Below, one piece after another: positions 11,542 to 23,194 of a DNA stretch of 64,000 nucleotides; position 1 is the first letter of the stretch, and every line of letters starts with the position of its first letter. The notes under the pieces were generated by a model. That model ran no database searches and had not been told where the DNA came from. It saw only the letters and a list, made by a program, of their open reading frames with translations. The stretch covers positions 73,474,400-73,538,399 of the forward strand of contig OY829328.1 in NCBI GenBank assembly GCA_963691655.1. Reading direction: 5' to 3'. This stretch comes from Toxonevra muliebris (lineage: Eukaryota > Arthropoda > Insecta > Diptera > Pallopteridae). The translations under genes were made by a program, and so were the position numbers.

Positions 11542-14500
11542 TCAAGGGGCCACATCAATGTCTTCAGCTTTTATATTCTCAATTTGCGAATAACTTTGGC
11601 TATAATAAGGAATTTCTTGTTGATGTTGTTCTTGTTGCAGCATCTGATGGTGGTGGTGTTGCTTTTCCTTATCAAGATTGAGTAATTCTAAATGATAGTG
11701 TACACCTTCATCATCGATGATATTGAACTGTGTGAATTGTGGATTTGCAAACAGTTTTTTCGCTTTATTACCATCAAATTTAATGCATGCATATAGCTCT
11801 GGCTTAGCAGCGGCACCACGTTTATATTGCCAAGTGTGTGCATCCCCATTTACGTGTACTTTCTCCATTGCATTTTGCAAATTATTAACATGCAAATGAT
11901 TGACATCCCGGGAATTCTGAATATTTTTATCGACTTCTTCAATGTCTGAACTATGCTGTGAAGTGAAGCGGGAACTGCGTCGCTTTGGAGAATTCGTTTG
12001 AAATGGATTATTCAGCATATATGATACATTCCAGAAGCATAATTGTTCTGAGCAGCTAACAAGCACATCGGCGTTTGCTGAGAATTTCATATCGTAGATT
12101 TTATGTTTGTGTGATTGCAAAGGAAAGAGCAAGCAACATTTTCTATTATCATCGAATTTGTAAAGCTGCACAAACAACAAAAAAAAAAAAAATTAAAACC
12201 AAATTTAATTAATAAAAATTTGTATTTCTTTAGTGCGAGAAAGACTCACCTTAATATCACCGCTTTCTAAACCGATTGCTACTAAGGTTGCATCATTGGA
12301 AGCAGTTAGGCATGTAATTTTGGTATTGTTCATCTCATTAAGAGGGAAGACAGTGGAATTTGGGATTTCTATTTTATTGTCATTGTTTTGGTAAGTGAAT
12401 TTATATACCTAAAAGTAAAAGAAAACGAAAATTATTTAATAATTTGTAAATGAAATTGTATATGGTATACGAGCATGTATGTATGTATGCACTTGCGCAT
12501 TAGCTGACGACTTAAAAAGTTCCTTTAGTCTTTTTACATATGAACAACGAACAAAACGAATGAGATTTTTTTTTTTTTTTTTGGATGAAGTGGACGGGAC
12601 GGATGAAGAGGGGAGGAAGGGGGGGCGGTAGGGGGAGGAAGCGGTTGGGAAGAGGGGGGGGGGAAGAGAGGGATTTAATCCGGACCAAAATCAGATCAAA
12701 TTAACACCAAACATCAAATAAATTCAAGCTAAGACTCAAACCGAAAAATCCAATCAAAAATCAGACCAAATTTATAACAAAATTCAGACAAAAAATCGGA
12801 TAGAAAATCAGATTAAAGCTTAGAACAAATTCAGGACAAAATTTAAGCAAAAAACATACCAAAATTCAGAATCAAACTTAGATCAAATACAGGCCAAAAT
12901 TTACCGAAAATCAGACTAAAAATTGTGAGGGAATGTCGTCTAGGTTGGAACACTGTCTAGGTTGGAACACCGTGTTTTTTCCGTTTTTTCACACTAGCGC
13001 CATCTTGGTATGTGTGCAAAATTGTTTGTCGCGATGACAGCAAACTATTCATGTCATTTGGAGTTCAGAGCGCGAACAGTATACAAGTGCCACGAAACTA
13101 AGCGTTCAAAAAGAAAATTACTTCACAATGCCAAAAAAGTTTTGAGTGTTCTGCGTAATGCGATGCAAAATGCGGTCAAGGCCGGAACCCTCTTTTATAG
13201 TAAAGATCGAAACAACCGAAATTTTACGATTATTATGCGTTCTGACTTTGGAAATTAATTTTTCGACGTCGGAAAGTGTCAAAAGCGTCATTTCAAATGG
13301 AAAAAATTAAATATTTGTTTTTTTTTTTTAAGCGTTTCAGACTTGTTCCGCGAAATAAGCGGACAAATTTAAGAATTCACCTTACACCGATGGCTTTTTA
13401 ATTCAATTTCAGGTTACCTTTCCGTATTTTCAAGTGATCTTCAGCCTTTTTCTTTCATTTGCAGGTTTTCGCAATAATTCACATCTATAGCTCGGAAGTT
13501 ATTGGGCAAAAAATGTTCCAACCTAGACGACATACCCCTACTAAAAGTTAGAACAAACTTCAGAAAAAAACTCAGATCAAACGAAGTTTTAAGCTCAGAC
13601 CAAAATCCAGACTGTGTAACAAATTTCAGGAAATTGTATTTATTATAAATATGGGATTTGATACAGCGTCATCTATCGAATTTTAACAGAGTAGTAGAAA
13701 TAGGAATGGAAAAAGTAGTAGAAAATAGTAATGAAAACAGAAGTAAAAAAAAATAGTAGAAGATAGTGGTAGAAATAGTAGTGAAAGCGGTAATAGTAAA
13801 AGGAATAAAAAATATAATTAGAAATTGCTGTAAAGAAATAAATGGGAGTAAAAAAAGTAGCCGGAAAAAAAGTGGAAAAATAGTAAAAAAAAGAAGTTGA
13901 AATAATAGTAAAAATAGTTTTGGAAAATATAGTAAAAAAGTAGTAGAAAATGGTTGAAAACAAGAAAAAATTGCAGAAAAAATGTAGTATAAAAATAGTA
14001 GAAAATGTTAGTAGCAAAAGTAGGAAGAAATAAAGTAGTAGAAATAGTAGTAGAAAATTGAAGTAGAGCTTGGTGCCACATCCACTAATCCAACAAACTG
14101 AAAGCATTTTTTACATCCGGTATTACCAAATATTTCCATACTGAATCTTAGTACCATACCATAAGTGGCTCTTAAGATATCTCGTTATGAAAATTCAAGT
14201 TATGTGTACCAAATTTATGTACTGTGCGATAAATGATTCTTGAGATACACCCAAAAAAGTATTAGGATTGTATGGGAGGAGCTCCGCCCATTTTTTTAAA
14301 AGCCTTTATGAATAGCTATGTTCCATCCTCTTGCCCAAGAAAACATATTCTGGAAATATGACTTCAATCGGCCGAGTCGTTTAGAAGTTACACGATTACA
14401 AACATACACATAAAACTACGATTATATGTATATATAAAGATATATATTTATATATATTTTAGATATTTCATATTGCATTGTGATCCAGTTCTGAATTATG

Positions 14501-15989
14501 TTTAAAGTTTCAAGTTTCTAGCTCATCGGGAAGTTAGTTTAAAATCGATTGTAAAATTCCACACAAACAGACAGACAGACAGATAGACACCATTGAAAGC
14601 GATTTGATATAAAGGTAGTAAAAACTAAACAAAACTCAAACTGCCACCCTACATGCTTCTATAATCGCTCTCTAGTTGAGTTAGGTAAACATTAAAAAAT
14701 TGACAAAATTATTATTGAAATGCTGAAGACCGCTCAGCCACCTAGTCCTATTTAAGATTTTTAGGTTTGACATTGTTTAATAGTTCACATTACCTACGTG
14801 CTGATTACAAATATTTTCAGTGTATGCATTCTATTGGTGTTGTACATTTTAAGTTATTAATAATGATTAAATTCTTTAATAATAAAATTGTTTGATTATA
14901 ATAATTAGCAGTGAGATTAATAACATTTATTAGATGACAATAGTAGAAACGACGATATATTAACCAAAACTTAGGTACGATATGATATGAAATTCTTCTC
15001 TGTGTAGTGCATGTTAATATTTGCTGTTCGGTTTATGCTGGCTATATATACAGTAGCAATCAACTTCTTTAAATGGAATTGTGGATTTTAACATTAACAG
15101 TTTCACTTATTAAAATGGAACATGTACTATGGAACATAAGTGTCCTTTTAGGATCGAAAGGGTTAATAAAATAAATCGGGAATATACAGTGGTGCTCTTT
15201 TTTTTTAATTTTTTTAATTTTTTTTGTTAGCTAAAGAACAACAAAACAACAAGAACGAAATAAAGGAAGTTTGTTTTACCTTCTTTTTTTTCAAATAAAT
15301 ATTTTCATTTTCATATAACATCCAAAAGTATTTTGAGCTAAAAATATTAAAAATTGTGATTCTGATTAATGAATCAACCATACAGCGCTCTTTTTATTCT
15401 TTTAATAACTAAATGAAACTCACATGAATATTATATGTTGATGTTGCAAGGAACAAATTAGAATTCTTAAAGTCCCAGCCACAAAGATAAAAGTTTTCAT
15501 GCCTTTCCATCACATCATTTTTATCGCATATTTTATCAAATTGCTTATTAATATCCAATATCTATAAATTCAGAAAAAAAAAAAACAATCAAAAAAATAA
15601 TATTTTATTGATACTTTAAGAAAATAAATACTTACAACCATAGTACCATCTGTTTGTATCAGCAGCAAGTAATGATCAAATACCTTGAAGCATTGTTTCA
15701 AACATAAAGTTGAATAAGTTTTTTCATCGTTATTGGCAATATTAAGTAAAAGAACTTTATTCTCTGAAGACGCAATCAATATGGATTCATCCATCAATTG
15801 CAAATAGCAGATGGAATTTTCGGTGAAATTTCGTTCAAGCTTTTCATTGTTTATATTCCAAATGGCACCGTTTTCATAACCAACAAAAGCATTATATTTA
15901 TTTGAAGTAATGGCAGTAATGGCACTTGAGGTTTCAGTTGGCGAGATAAGGGACCAGTTCCTTGTATTTGTCATGGAAACTTGATGGAT
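11542..15989 (-). CDS. Dark: Dark exons 4-7: C-terminal WD40 repeats and tail
   Basis: Exons 15989-15636 (118 codons), 15561-15424 (46), 12408-12250 (53) and 12165-11542 (207 plus stop) join in phase 0. Blades end in NGAIWNINN, NKVLLLNIAN, GTMVILDINK, YNIHVYKF, GDIKLYKFDD and LCFWNVSYM. Each exon boundary falls near a blade end. After the last blade a low-complexity tail of about 150 residues follows (KRRSSRF, then HHHHQMLQQEQHQQE) and ends in EDIDVAP. The blades probably form the cytochrome-c-binding-type propellers of Apaf-1. Fly Dark does not need cytochrome c (known). Confidence 0.88.
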
Positions 15990-18900
15990 CTAGGGAAGGG
16001 AAATCAGAAAAAAACTAGTATTAAAAAATGTAAATGAACTAACAGTAGATTTAAAGTTTTCTTTTATGATTCACTTTGATTAGTAAAAGCATTAAAATTC
16101 GTGCTCTTGATTCCCGTCGGGTAATATCCCCATTCACGTATACCCGAGTACCGTAAAATGCTGGTATTACTTGATCTCTCGGGTAACTGGTCATTTCGGT
16201 TAAAAGGCATCTGAAAATTAGCGGGTAATACCAGAACTCGGGTATCCGAGAACTGCTTGGGTTTGAATTTCATTCAAAACAGCCGTTTACTAGATTTTGC
16301 AATCTCTTAAATTTATAAGCTTTTTTTAGTCATTCTGCTAGGAAACGGACCAAGTACCCGAAAATTCATTGGTACCCAAAATTCGAGGATGTCCGGGAAA
16401 AAACGGGTACCCGTCATAAAAGTTTCCAGGTAATACTCGAAAATCCCGGGTATCCGGATAAGAGAGTATGAAAAGCACTTACTAAAATTTAAAACAATGA
16501 AATTTTACAAGTATATTTTTTTTATTCATAATGAAGTTGAGTTGTAATTTGAAATTGTAATAATAATGAAATTTATCTCGCATTAGCATTACAATTTTGA
16601 ATGATAATGAAATTGAACTCCCTTTAGTATAACAATTTTCATCGCTAAGGAAATCGAGCTCGCATTAGGCATTACAATTTTGAATGAAAATTAAATTGAA
16701 CTCGCATTAGCACTCCAACTTTAAATGATAATTAAATTGAACTCCCTTTAGTATTTAAATTTTTTTTGCTAATGAAATTGAGCTCGCATTAGCATTACAA
16801 TTTTGAATGATAATGAAATTGAACTTCCATTAGCATTACAAATTTGAATGAAAATGAAATTGAACTTGCATTAACATTACAATTTTGAAGGATAATTAAA
16901 TTGAACTCCCTTTAGTATTAAAAATTTCATTGCTAATGAAATCGAGCTCACATTAGCATAACAATTTTGAATAATAATTAAATTGAACTCTCAAGACCCT
17001 TTAGTATTAAAATTTTAATTGATAATGAAATTGAACTCGCATTAGCATTAAACAGTTTAATGAAAATGAAGTTGCTCTAGCAATAGTATATTGTAAACAA
17101 TGTATAAGTCGGTTATCAACACTGCCTAGTGCTTTTAAATACAACCCTATCAGCCATTTTTGCTAACCTTAACCGCAGCCAACCTACTTCACTTTCCCTT
17201 TGAACATTGTAAAGTAATAGTGAGCTTTTTGACATTAATAAATAATCTCAAGAAATCACTAGTAATCTGTTTAAGTTTCAATATAATTTAATATAATGAT
17301 GATGAAATTAAACTAACACTATGATTTTACTCCAACTATAAGTTAAGCTGCCAAATTTTAAATGTTAATGCGCTGAAGCTTTCATTAACATTAAATTTTT
17401 CAATATACTTACTCTATTTTTTGAGTCGGCTGCCACCAAATATATACCACCACCATCATCATCATATGAGACATCATACAATTTATCACCGCGTAGCCAT
17501 ACATTCGGTTCCAATTCCGAATCAGTATTCGTTTCGTTATTAGTACGAAAAGTTTTGTGTGCCCAAACAAGTGAACGATCATTCTCACCGTCGTCGATAC
17601 ATTGCAGTGCAAATATATTCAGTAATTTTTTGCCCTTGGAACCACAAATTATCATATATTTATAAACGCGATCATTTGATTTATATATGTCAACACAAGT
17701 GATAGCATCGCTCACATGACTGCGTAAGATTTCTGTTTGTGACCGAGTATTGAATATGACAAGACCATGATTTGTACCGAGTGCCAAGTAATCGCCGTCA
17801 CACGTGAGCTTAGCGCATATAATGTGCTGTTTCTCTGCACACTCATACAATTCCTTATATTCCGATTCGAGTATCTTGCAATCTTTTTGCTGGAAACTTA
17901 GACGTATAATTTTATTGCTGAACACAAAAATTATGTAGGTGCACTCTGTGTAATCAGGCAGGTTAATTGTGTGCATTTCATAATATATGAGTGGGTGTTG
18001 ATGTGTAGTTTCCGGCCAATCGTGAAAGAATGATATTTCTGATTGATCTCTCGTATTCCAAAACTTAATATCACCTTTGGCATTCAAGATCATATAGTAT
18101 TTAGAAAGAAATTTCGAAAAGAAACGCGCCTCTTTGAAGTGCGTATGCAATATTGGAATTTTAAAAGGTTCAAACTCCTCGCTTTCTTTATTCCATAGGT
18201 ACACACAAATATCGCCCGTCACAAAGACAGCATGCAAACGTGTCTCATTGTAGTGTTTCGGCGATGTTTGCTCAATGTGAAAGGCAACAATTTTATCGTG
18301 TTTTTCCATAGTGGTCTTGTGTATCAATTGCTTAAATCGTTTCTTTTTAATATTGCCAACTTTTTTGAAATTAACTGGATCCACTTTTTGTTTGCTGCTG
18401 CGTCTGTGCACTAAACTGCGCCGAAAATCATCAGATATATCCCAAACTTTTAGGACGCCACGATTATCTAAAGTCAGTATGAATTGTTTGTCACGAAAGA
18501 GTTCAGCCTTTTCTATTGTTGCATCCATTTCGTCATCGTTGACTAAAATGACTGGACAAGTGGTGCAATCTAATGAAACATTAGCAATAATCATGTTCTT
18601 ATTATCCAGAACAGTTAAATAGATTTCTTCATCCAAGATTATAACGATTTCCGGTGCACCCAGTAACTTAAAGAGTTGACGACGCTGGTGGAAATTGCCA
18701 TTTTCGGTGAACCAAACGCGATTGGGAAAATTTTTAGCTTGACGGAGTGCCTCATCGTTAATGTTACCGCTTGACATTAAAGCATACTGCAATAGACATG
18801 TATCATCTGAATTTGTGAGTTTATCTTCCACAACAACCAAATAATTGCATATATCACGCAAAAGTTCACGGCGGCGACTATCATAAGCACATATTTCCTC

Positions 18901-21593
18901 TTCATAGAATTTCAAATTACCAATTGTGGTTAAAATGCCAACTGCGCGAATTGTTTGCTCCAGAAAACCGAAATCCAAATAAATTTTCGCGAATATATCA
19001 GTACGTCTGGCTTTCTGAAGATGATAGCCAATGCATTGATAGAAATACAAATCATATAAATCATCAGAGAATAAATTGATTTCTGTACGTAGCTTTATTT
19101 TCTCGTCTACCTCATAATAAGCGATAACTTTTCGATGCAGTTCTAAGGGATTTATCATGCTCAAAATGCTTTCGCATGAACTCAAATGTGATCGGTAAAT
19201 GAAGGGGATGCAAACTTTCTCACCTTCTTGTTCATCTCGTTTGATGAGTGAGTGTTTATAAAATTTATCCAATGTAGATTCAGTATCCCAATCCGATATA
19301 TTCCAGAGTGTTCTAAGCAAATTGACCGGTATGAAAATCGAAGGTGGAAAAATTGCAAAAGTTGCATACCTTTCTAACATTTCTTTGGTTAGAACTCTCA
19401 AGGATATTTCAATTGCCGTGGATATTTTTTTGGTCATCGTACCTTGCTTATCTAAACCTTTATATTGATCGCTTAAATTATTAATCCATTTTTTCCAATC
19501 TTTGGGCTTTTGTCGCAAATTCTGTGCAATAATGCTCAATAAATATGGATGTCCTTCGCAGAGTTCATAAATATGCATAGCTGAACTTTCCCATTCATAA
19601 CGATCGGTACTTAGATATTTCTCAAATAGACTATAGCATTCGGTGGGCGTTAGACGCGCATTCATGGTAATATGTGTATTATTGTTGGACTTATTTATGG
19701 GATGGTATTCGGTAACTTTTTGGTTACGTGTAATGATTAACATTTTGCAGCCCAAATTGAAAGCATCACAAGTTTTCACATTTTGCACATTGCTCAATAC
19801 CAACAGACACTTTTTGAAATTATTTTGCAGTTTCGTACGTAGAATCTGCTGTTGTTCAAGAATTTGATTCGATTCGATTGATGACGATGACGTAGCACAT
19901 TGACTAGCGGCGGGAACGGGTGAACGCGAGGACGTTGTATCGTCGTCAAGTAATTTGCGAAAATATTTTAGCATACGCAAATCTTCTTCCATGCTACAGC
20001 ACTGACTCACATCAATCCAAAAGATTTGAAAATTCATTGCTTTCATTACGCTATGTTCGCATAGGACGTCGTTGGCGAGCCATTTTTTACCAGTACCTAG
20101 TTCACCGTGTAGTATAACCTTTTCAAAACGTTTCGTATTTATGAGACACAAACGAAGCTTCATAAACTATGAGATGAGAAGAGGAAGAGAAAGATGAAGA
20201 ATTATTTTATTTATTATGTTATTAATTCATTTTACCGGATCCATTCGAAGTACATTGTAATTAATGTATGTCTGATTATAATATCGTAGCATTTTGCATT
20301 TCGTCAGATAACGTTCTGTTTCCTTTTTTGGTTCTTTATGCTCATTCTTTACTGCTTCAACAAGCCAATCATAATCATAGGATATCATATTTAAAAATCT
20401 GCATATGGTTTCATCATCTTTGCAGCATAACACTTTCATCAAACGTATTATTTTTTCTTCTTCGCCTTCCTGTTGGCAAAAAAAAACAAAACAAATCATT
20501 ATCAATTATCAATTAATATACACATGGACATAATTCTAAAAGTTATTCCTTAGAGGCAAACATAGCAACCAATAAATTCACTATTTGAATATTGGTTGGT
20601 CATGGTTGCTGGTATTTGCAAGAGGGTTTTTTTTTTATATAACTGAAGTTTCTTCTCTTGTACTACGTCGAACAAAATGAGAGAAGACTGCAAAAACTTC
20701 AACATAATGAGCCTTGCCAAACGAGAGCAATTATGCAACTGAGGAGAGGAAACGTGTGTGCAATATTTTATGTCAGGCAGAGACCTGTGTAAAGAGACTA
20801 AATAACTAACGTATGCACAAAAGTCGTTTTTTTATTTTGGCTTAGGGTTGTATTTTTATTTTTTCTGAGCGCGCGTTACACTAATACATCCAAAAACAGC
20901 TCATGTACACAAATATTTTATGCTGCTTCGTCAGCTTTTACACATACACCGATTTTTGCCCGATTTCTCTCACCGTTTTTCTGTTTGTTGAAGATGAAGG
21001 AGACGAAAGTGAACGAGTCGAAATCGGCTTTACCAACGATTTTTGACGTTTGCCTTTTACAAGTTTTGCATCTCTGTTCCGCTCATGTAAAACGAATATT
21101 AAAGAAGCAATAGAAATACAAAATTAGTCGGCCGAAATCGTGTTGTGTATAAAAGTTGTCGCCGATTGAACAAGATTCTTTTGTTATCTTGAATATGTTA
21201 AAAATGGTGAGAAAAATCGGGCACAAATCGGTGTGTGTAAAAGCAAACTTAACTATGCTCATGTGGCTTCCAACAAGTGCGTGAATCATTAAATTACAAA
21301 TAAACAATAAAGTTTCACATCTATGTGAGTGCCAGCAGATAGATAATTTTTTTTCTTTTTTGCCTCTAAGTTATTTGCAGTTTGCCAATGCAATGAAATG
21401 TGTTAATAACAATGAAATTACCTCGTCTTTAATCGATTGATATTCTGGAATTGTTAGTATTTCTTTCAATCTACTGTCGATATCAACAATATCTAAATCT
21501 TTTTCGAATATATCGGAGCAGACTTGTAGCGCTTCATTGAACTTTATGGATTCCACTTCACTTGAACTGCGGCTATGAGAACTCATTTTGACT
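11542..21593 (-). CDS. Dark: Dark, Apaf-1-type apoptosome scaffold
   Basis: Seven coding exons (minus strand): 21593-21422 (ATG at 21586), 20469-20236, 20166-17413, 15989-15636, 15561-15424, 12408-12250, 12165-11542. All splice sites are GT/AG, all in phase 0, giving 1475 residues, close to the fly protein. Domain order: CARD (exons 1-2), NB-ARC (P-loop GELGTGKK, residues 154-161), winged-helix region, then degenerate WD40 repeats with endings such as LKVWDI, IKFWN, LCFWNV. The family oligomerises into a wheel that activates the initiator caspase Dronc through CARD-CARD contact (known). Deviations: K instead of S/T closing the P-loop, and LLVLSNV in place of a Walker B LLVLDDV. The tail is His/Gln-rich. 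A splice acceptor (AG at 21594-21595) seven bases before the ATG implies an upstream non-coding exon. A GTGAGT donor near 24925 is one candidate, unproven. Confidence 0.93.
12590..12675 (+). repeat. G-rich purine tract in a Dark intron
   Basis: A second G/A-rich tract, with a run of 10 G at 12654-12663 and several GGGG clusters. It resembles the tract at 10550-10665. On the Dark sense strand it reads as C-rich pyrimidine. Confidence 0.65.
12670..12925 (-). repeat. Dispersed 'GGTCTGAATTT' minisatellite, block 1
   Basis: Imperfect short units reading CAGACCAAAATT and AATCAGA on the plus strand, i.e. GGTCTGATTTT on the minus strand. The block continues at 13540-13640 after the pogo-like insertion, which suggests the element inserted into the repeat. 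Related blocks on the plus strand lie at 23.9-24.6 kb and 59.3-62.2 kb. Confidence 0.6.
12926..13542. mobile_element. Pogo/Tigger-like TIR element in a Dark intron
   Basis: Twenty-base termini ATGTCGTCTAGGTTGGAACA (12933-12952) and its perfect inverse (13514-13533) lie within about 25-bp imperfect TIRs whose outer end is AGTAGGGGT on the right. A tandem second copy of GTCTAGGTTGGAACAC follows the left TIR. The internal 82-codon frame 13010-13258 is Lys/Arg-rich but shows no catalytic motif. The superfamily assignment rests on TIR style only. Confidence 0.6.
13660..14420 (+). repeat. Dispersed repeat family C, copy 1, with TAGTAGAAAA array
   Basis: An array of GTAGTAGAAAATAGT-like units (13690-14070) is joined to a conserved segment containing CCACTAATCCAACAAACTGA and ATTCTGGAAATATGACTTCA. 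The same array and segment occur inverted at 27765-28800. A (CAGA)n run follows at about 14568-14585. The long Phe/Leu/Tyr-rich frames on the minus strand are by-products of the array. Confidence 0.7.
14421..15423. other. Dark intron sequence, nothing specific seen
   Basis: AT-rich intron DNA with homopolymer T runs. No frame, TIR or RNA gene recognised. Confidence 0.5.
16110..16465. repeat. Cluster of CGGGTA / TACCCG motifs in a Dark intron
   Basis: About ten CGGGTA, GGGTAC or TACCCG hexamers in both orientations within 350 bp. Two are in palindromic form (CGGGTACCCG near 16406, CCCGGGTATCCGG near 16445). The spacing is irregular, so this is not a simple tandem array. Function unknown. Confidence 0.6.
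16480..17062 (+). repeat. 41-bp minisatellite in a Dark intron
   Basis: About fourteen diverged units of roughly 41 bp, typically TGAACTCGCATTAGCATTAC followed by AATTTTGAATGATAATGAAAT. A variant with CCCTTTAGTAT alternates. It lies in the intron between exons 3 and 4. The remainder (17063-17412) is plain intron. Confidence 0.85.
17413..20166 (-). CDS. Dark: Dark exon 3: NB-ARC to first WD40 repeats
   Basis: One long exon of 918 codons. After FMKLRLCLINTKRFEKVILH comes the P-loop (residues 154-161). KKCLLVLSNV (about 252-260) stands in the Walker B position and KMLIITRN (about 274-281) in the sensor-1 position. The middle (roughly residues 330-620) is alpha-helical, matching the winged-helix and superhelical region of Apaf-1. 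From about residue 690 onward come weak WD40 blades (RGVLKVWDIS, DICVYLWNKE, KGDIKFWNTR, NHGLVIFNTR). A Ser-rich insertion lies at about 211-235. Donor GTAAGT follows AGA at 17413. Confidence 0.9.
20236..21586 (-). CDS. Dark: Dark exons 1-2: CARD domain
   Basis: Exon 1 (21586-21422, 55 codons from the ATG) and exon 2 (20469-20236, 78 codons) together encode a helical N-terminal domain. The first helices are MSSHSRSSSEVESIKFNEAL and following. The second half contains KVLCCKDDETICRFLNMI and YDYDWLVEAV, typical CARD helices that would bind the Dronc prodomain (established for the family). The intron between them (951 bp) is mostly a hAT-like insertion at 20550-21369. Confidence 0.88.
20550..21369. 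mobile_element. hAT-like non-autonomous element in Dark intron 1
   Basis: The inverted termini TTAGAGGCAAA at 20550 and TTTGCCTCTAA ending at 21369 are flanked by GTTATTCC (20542-20549) and GTTATTTG (21370-21377), an 8-bp duplication matching at 6 of 8 bases. It carries no transposase. Removing it would shrink intron 1 from 951 to about 130 bp. A MITE is nested inside. Confidence 0.6.
20934..21246 (-). mobile_element. MITE family A, copy 2, nested in the hAT-like element
   Basis: About 40-bp TIRs: the left starts GCTTTTACACATACACCGAT, and the right ends as its inverse with one 2-bp gap (ATCGGTGTGTGTAAAAGC). The inner TIR part GCCCGATTT...CTCACC is also shared. It is the best-preserved copy; the relative at 1742-2040 is inverted with respect to it. 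Confidence 0.8.
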
Positions 21594-22190
21594 CTGAAAT
21601 AAAAAGAAAACGAGAACAATTTACAAAATTTCAAATATTAAGTATATATAATTTAATTCTGTAGGTATAAGTTATACCTGGATCACCTAAACTAAACAAA
21701 TTAAATTGACTTTAGTCAGCCTAATTTGAATTGTAGGAATGAAAATATTCACAAAGGATTAAAAATATTCACGAGCTATGAAATATATTCGTGAATGATT
21801 AAAAAATAGTTTCTGTAAACGTTTTCTATATAAAAATATATAAAAAAGTGAAATGGGCGGGTTAACTTTTTTGCCCACAAAGCGTATAGTAAAAAGAAAA
21901 GAAACCACATAATTTTCTCTTATATTTTGAATTTTCCATTCACCCTTTTTTTTGAAATGATTTAGAATAGTCGCGATCTTACATATTAATTGTTTTCTTC
22001 GATATTATACTGAAAAAAAAATCATATTTGGCTCAACGTGACGTTTTTATTTATTAAATTTTTTTTTTATAAACAATCAAGTTTTGTTTTTTCTTTTAAT
22101 TTTTTATCATTTGAAAAGCTAGGTTCATGGCAGTTTTTTCTAATTTTTATAGAAAGTTAAATAAATTCCCCGCCTCAATTCTTTAGGAAA
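21594..22190. other. Region upstream of the Dark coding start
   Basis: AT-rich. Contains the intron acceptor preceding the Dark ATG but no recognisable exon. The true promoter probably lies further up, beyond a non-coding first exon. No core promoter element can be assigned with confidence. Confidence 0.35.
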
Positions 22191-22412
22191 AAATGATAAG
22201 GCAAGAGAAGAGTCGTTTCAATAGAATCTTGTGTGAAGTGTTAATGTGTAAGAGGGAGAACGCAAGAACTTATTGTGATGCAACAATTGTAAAAAATGGC
22301 TGTACGCAATTTGCTCTATTTTCTATGCAAGTTGCATTGATTGCAGGAAAAACTCTTTTTGTTTTTAAATTTGTTTTTCGATTGTTCTTAATGCTTTTAG
22401 GAATTAGGAAAA

Positions 22413-22725
22413 ATGCAACGGGAACGAATTTTCATTGCACTCAATTCAAACTAATAAGAAATGAAGTTATGCAGTTGTTAGTGTTTAGGAAACGAGGTCA
22501 TATGGGGATCGGCTACATACCATAAGTCAGAGAGCCGACTTCTCACAGTTTTATCTCATGTGCTTTAGTGAGAGAGCCGACATAGACGGATCTCTCTTTC
22601 TCTCTGATTGAATATAGCTGAACTTTACTTATATACGTGTACTATGTCGTGTTTATGCCGTTAAGTGTAGACAGTATCAACAGAAAAAAAGCAACACAAA
22701 ATAAAAAGAAGAAGACTGCATTCAA
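22413..22725 (+). repeat. Dispersed repeat family D, copy 1
   Basis: Matches 29079-29325 in the same orientation. Shared blocks include TGTTAGTGTTTAG, AACGAGGTCATATGGGGATC, ACGTGTACTA and a closing CAGAAAAAAAGC. Copy 1 carries an extra about 60-bp segment around 22520-22580. A third partial copy of the end block is near 29632-29695. Confidence 0.7.
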
Positions 22726-23194
22726 CAGAATGTGTTAATAATTGAAACACAAATATGATTTTATTTTTAAGTCTAGTGATTGCGAAATCTTGCGACATTT
22801 TTGATTCTGCCACATTACAAATTGGTAACTTCGTATAATTTTTCACACAGATTTTAAATTTACCTGCAGAATTGTTATATCGTTGTATTATCTAATCCTG
22901 GAGTGTTCTATGTTGATGAAGTAAACTCGGATATATTGGCCGAGCTATTTTATATCCTAAGTTGAATGACTGATTTTAAATTTTGTACGATAAGCCAGGG
23001 TCGTAGTCAGCCAAATGGCCCAGGTCCCGCAGGTAGATCGTTCTAATTATAAAACAGACTCTGCTGTATTGTACTTTCGTTTTGCTGTTTTTATTCCTTG
23101 CGTCTATATGCTGATACAGAATTCGTCAGACAAATTTCTCAAAAAAAAAAAAAAAAAAAATAAATGCGAGAATCCTTTCAAGCTTACAGATACT

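Noticed and set aside
18311..18622. Open frames opposite Dark exon 3
   Set aside because: Antisense shadows of a well-supported coding exon.
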